NCBI GenBank assembly: GCA_937888925.1
Contig: CALARM010000607.1
Span: 1 to 5,822 of the forward strand
Direction: 5' to 3'
Length of the DNA stretch: 5,822 nucleotides
Source of the DNA: an uncultured Synergistia bacterium
Lineage (GTDB): Bacteria > Eremiobacterota > SpSt-956 > JAKJGF01
Every line of letters begins with the position of its first letter. Position 1 is the first letter of the stretch. The notes below the pieces were generated by a model. That model was not told where the DNA came from. It did no database searches and was given only the letters and a program-made list of their open reading frames with translations. This document shows, piece by piece, positions 5,815 to 5,822 of the stretch. The translations under genes and the position numbers were made by a program.

Positions 5815-5822
5815 GTGACGCG
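5815..5822. repeat. Edge of a further GTGANNN repeat array (truncated)
   Basis: The last eight bases read GTGACGCG, one full 7-bp unit plus the first base of the next. They lie just upstream of the M20 gene's ribosome binding site, the same place that the left arms of the other arrays occupy relative to the gene on their left. Only one unit is visible, so the call rests on position and on its identity with the GTGACGC units of arrays A and B. Confidence 0.55.

Overview
The window looks like a chromosomal segment of an AT-rich, Gram-negative, probably anaerobic bacterium. One protein has a cleavable signal peptide and an outer-membrane beta-barrel pattern. Most starts have clear AGGAG-type ribosome sites, and UGA is used as a stop. 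Nothing in the window fixes the phylum. All supported genes lie on the minus strand, so transcription runs from right to left.

In transcription order the layout is as follows. At 5788-4520 is an M20-family metallohydrolase of the ArgE/DapE/YgeY type with a complete di-metal site. At 4379-3519 is an outer-membrane beta-barrel resembling the MetA-pathway phenol-degradation family. At 3497-2763 is an exported protein made of two tandem DUF3887-like domains. At 2647-1328 is an exported alpha/beta hydrolase carrying one more copy of that domain at its N-terminus. At 1331-1011 is a small three-helix membrane protein. At 992-252 is a cysteine-containing DUF169 protein. At 148-1 is the N-terminus of a Sir2-type NAD-dependent deacylase that runs off the left edge. 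The barrel and double-domain genes are 15 bp apart. The hydrolase, membrane-protein and DUF169 genes overlap by 4 bp or are 18 bp apart. The three envelope proteins plausibly form one functional group, because the hydrolase and the double-domain protein share the same accessory domain, but their substrate cannot be read from the sequence.

The most distinctive signal is in the spacers, not the genes. Every spacer of about 100 bp or more (149-251, 2648-2762, 4380-4519, and the cut spacer at the right edge) is largely filled by degenerate 7-bp tandem units of the form GTGANNN. On the plus strand GTGA units lie on the left and TCAC units on the right, so each spacer is a large imperfect inverted repeat. 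One spacer also holds a perfect 20-bp palindrome. The arrays begin at or inside the stop codon of the upstream gene. Because 7 is not a multiple of 3, each arm puts a UGA in all three frames within about 21 nt. The genes themselves are fairly ordinary. The arrays are the part that looks like an undescribed repeat system, although their function is unknown.
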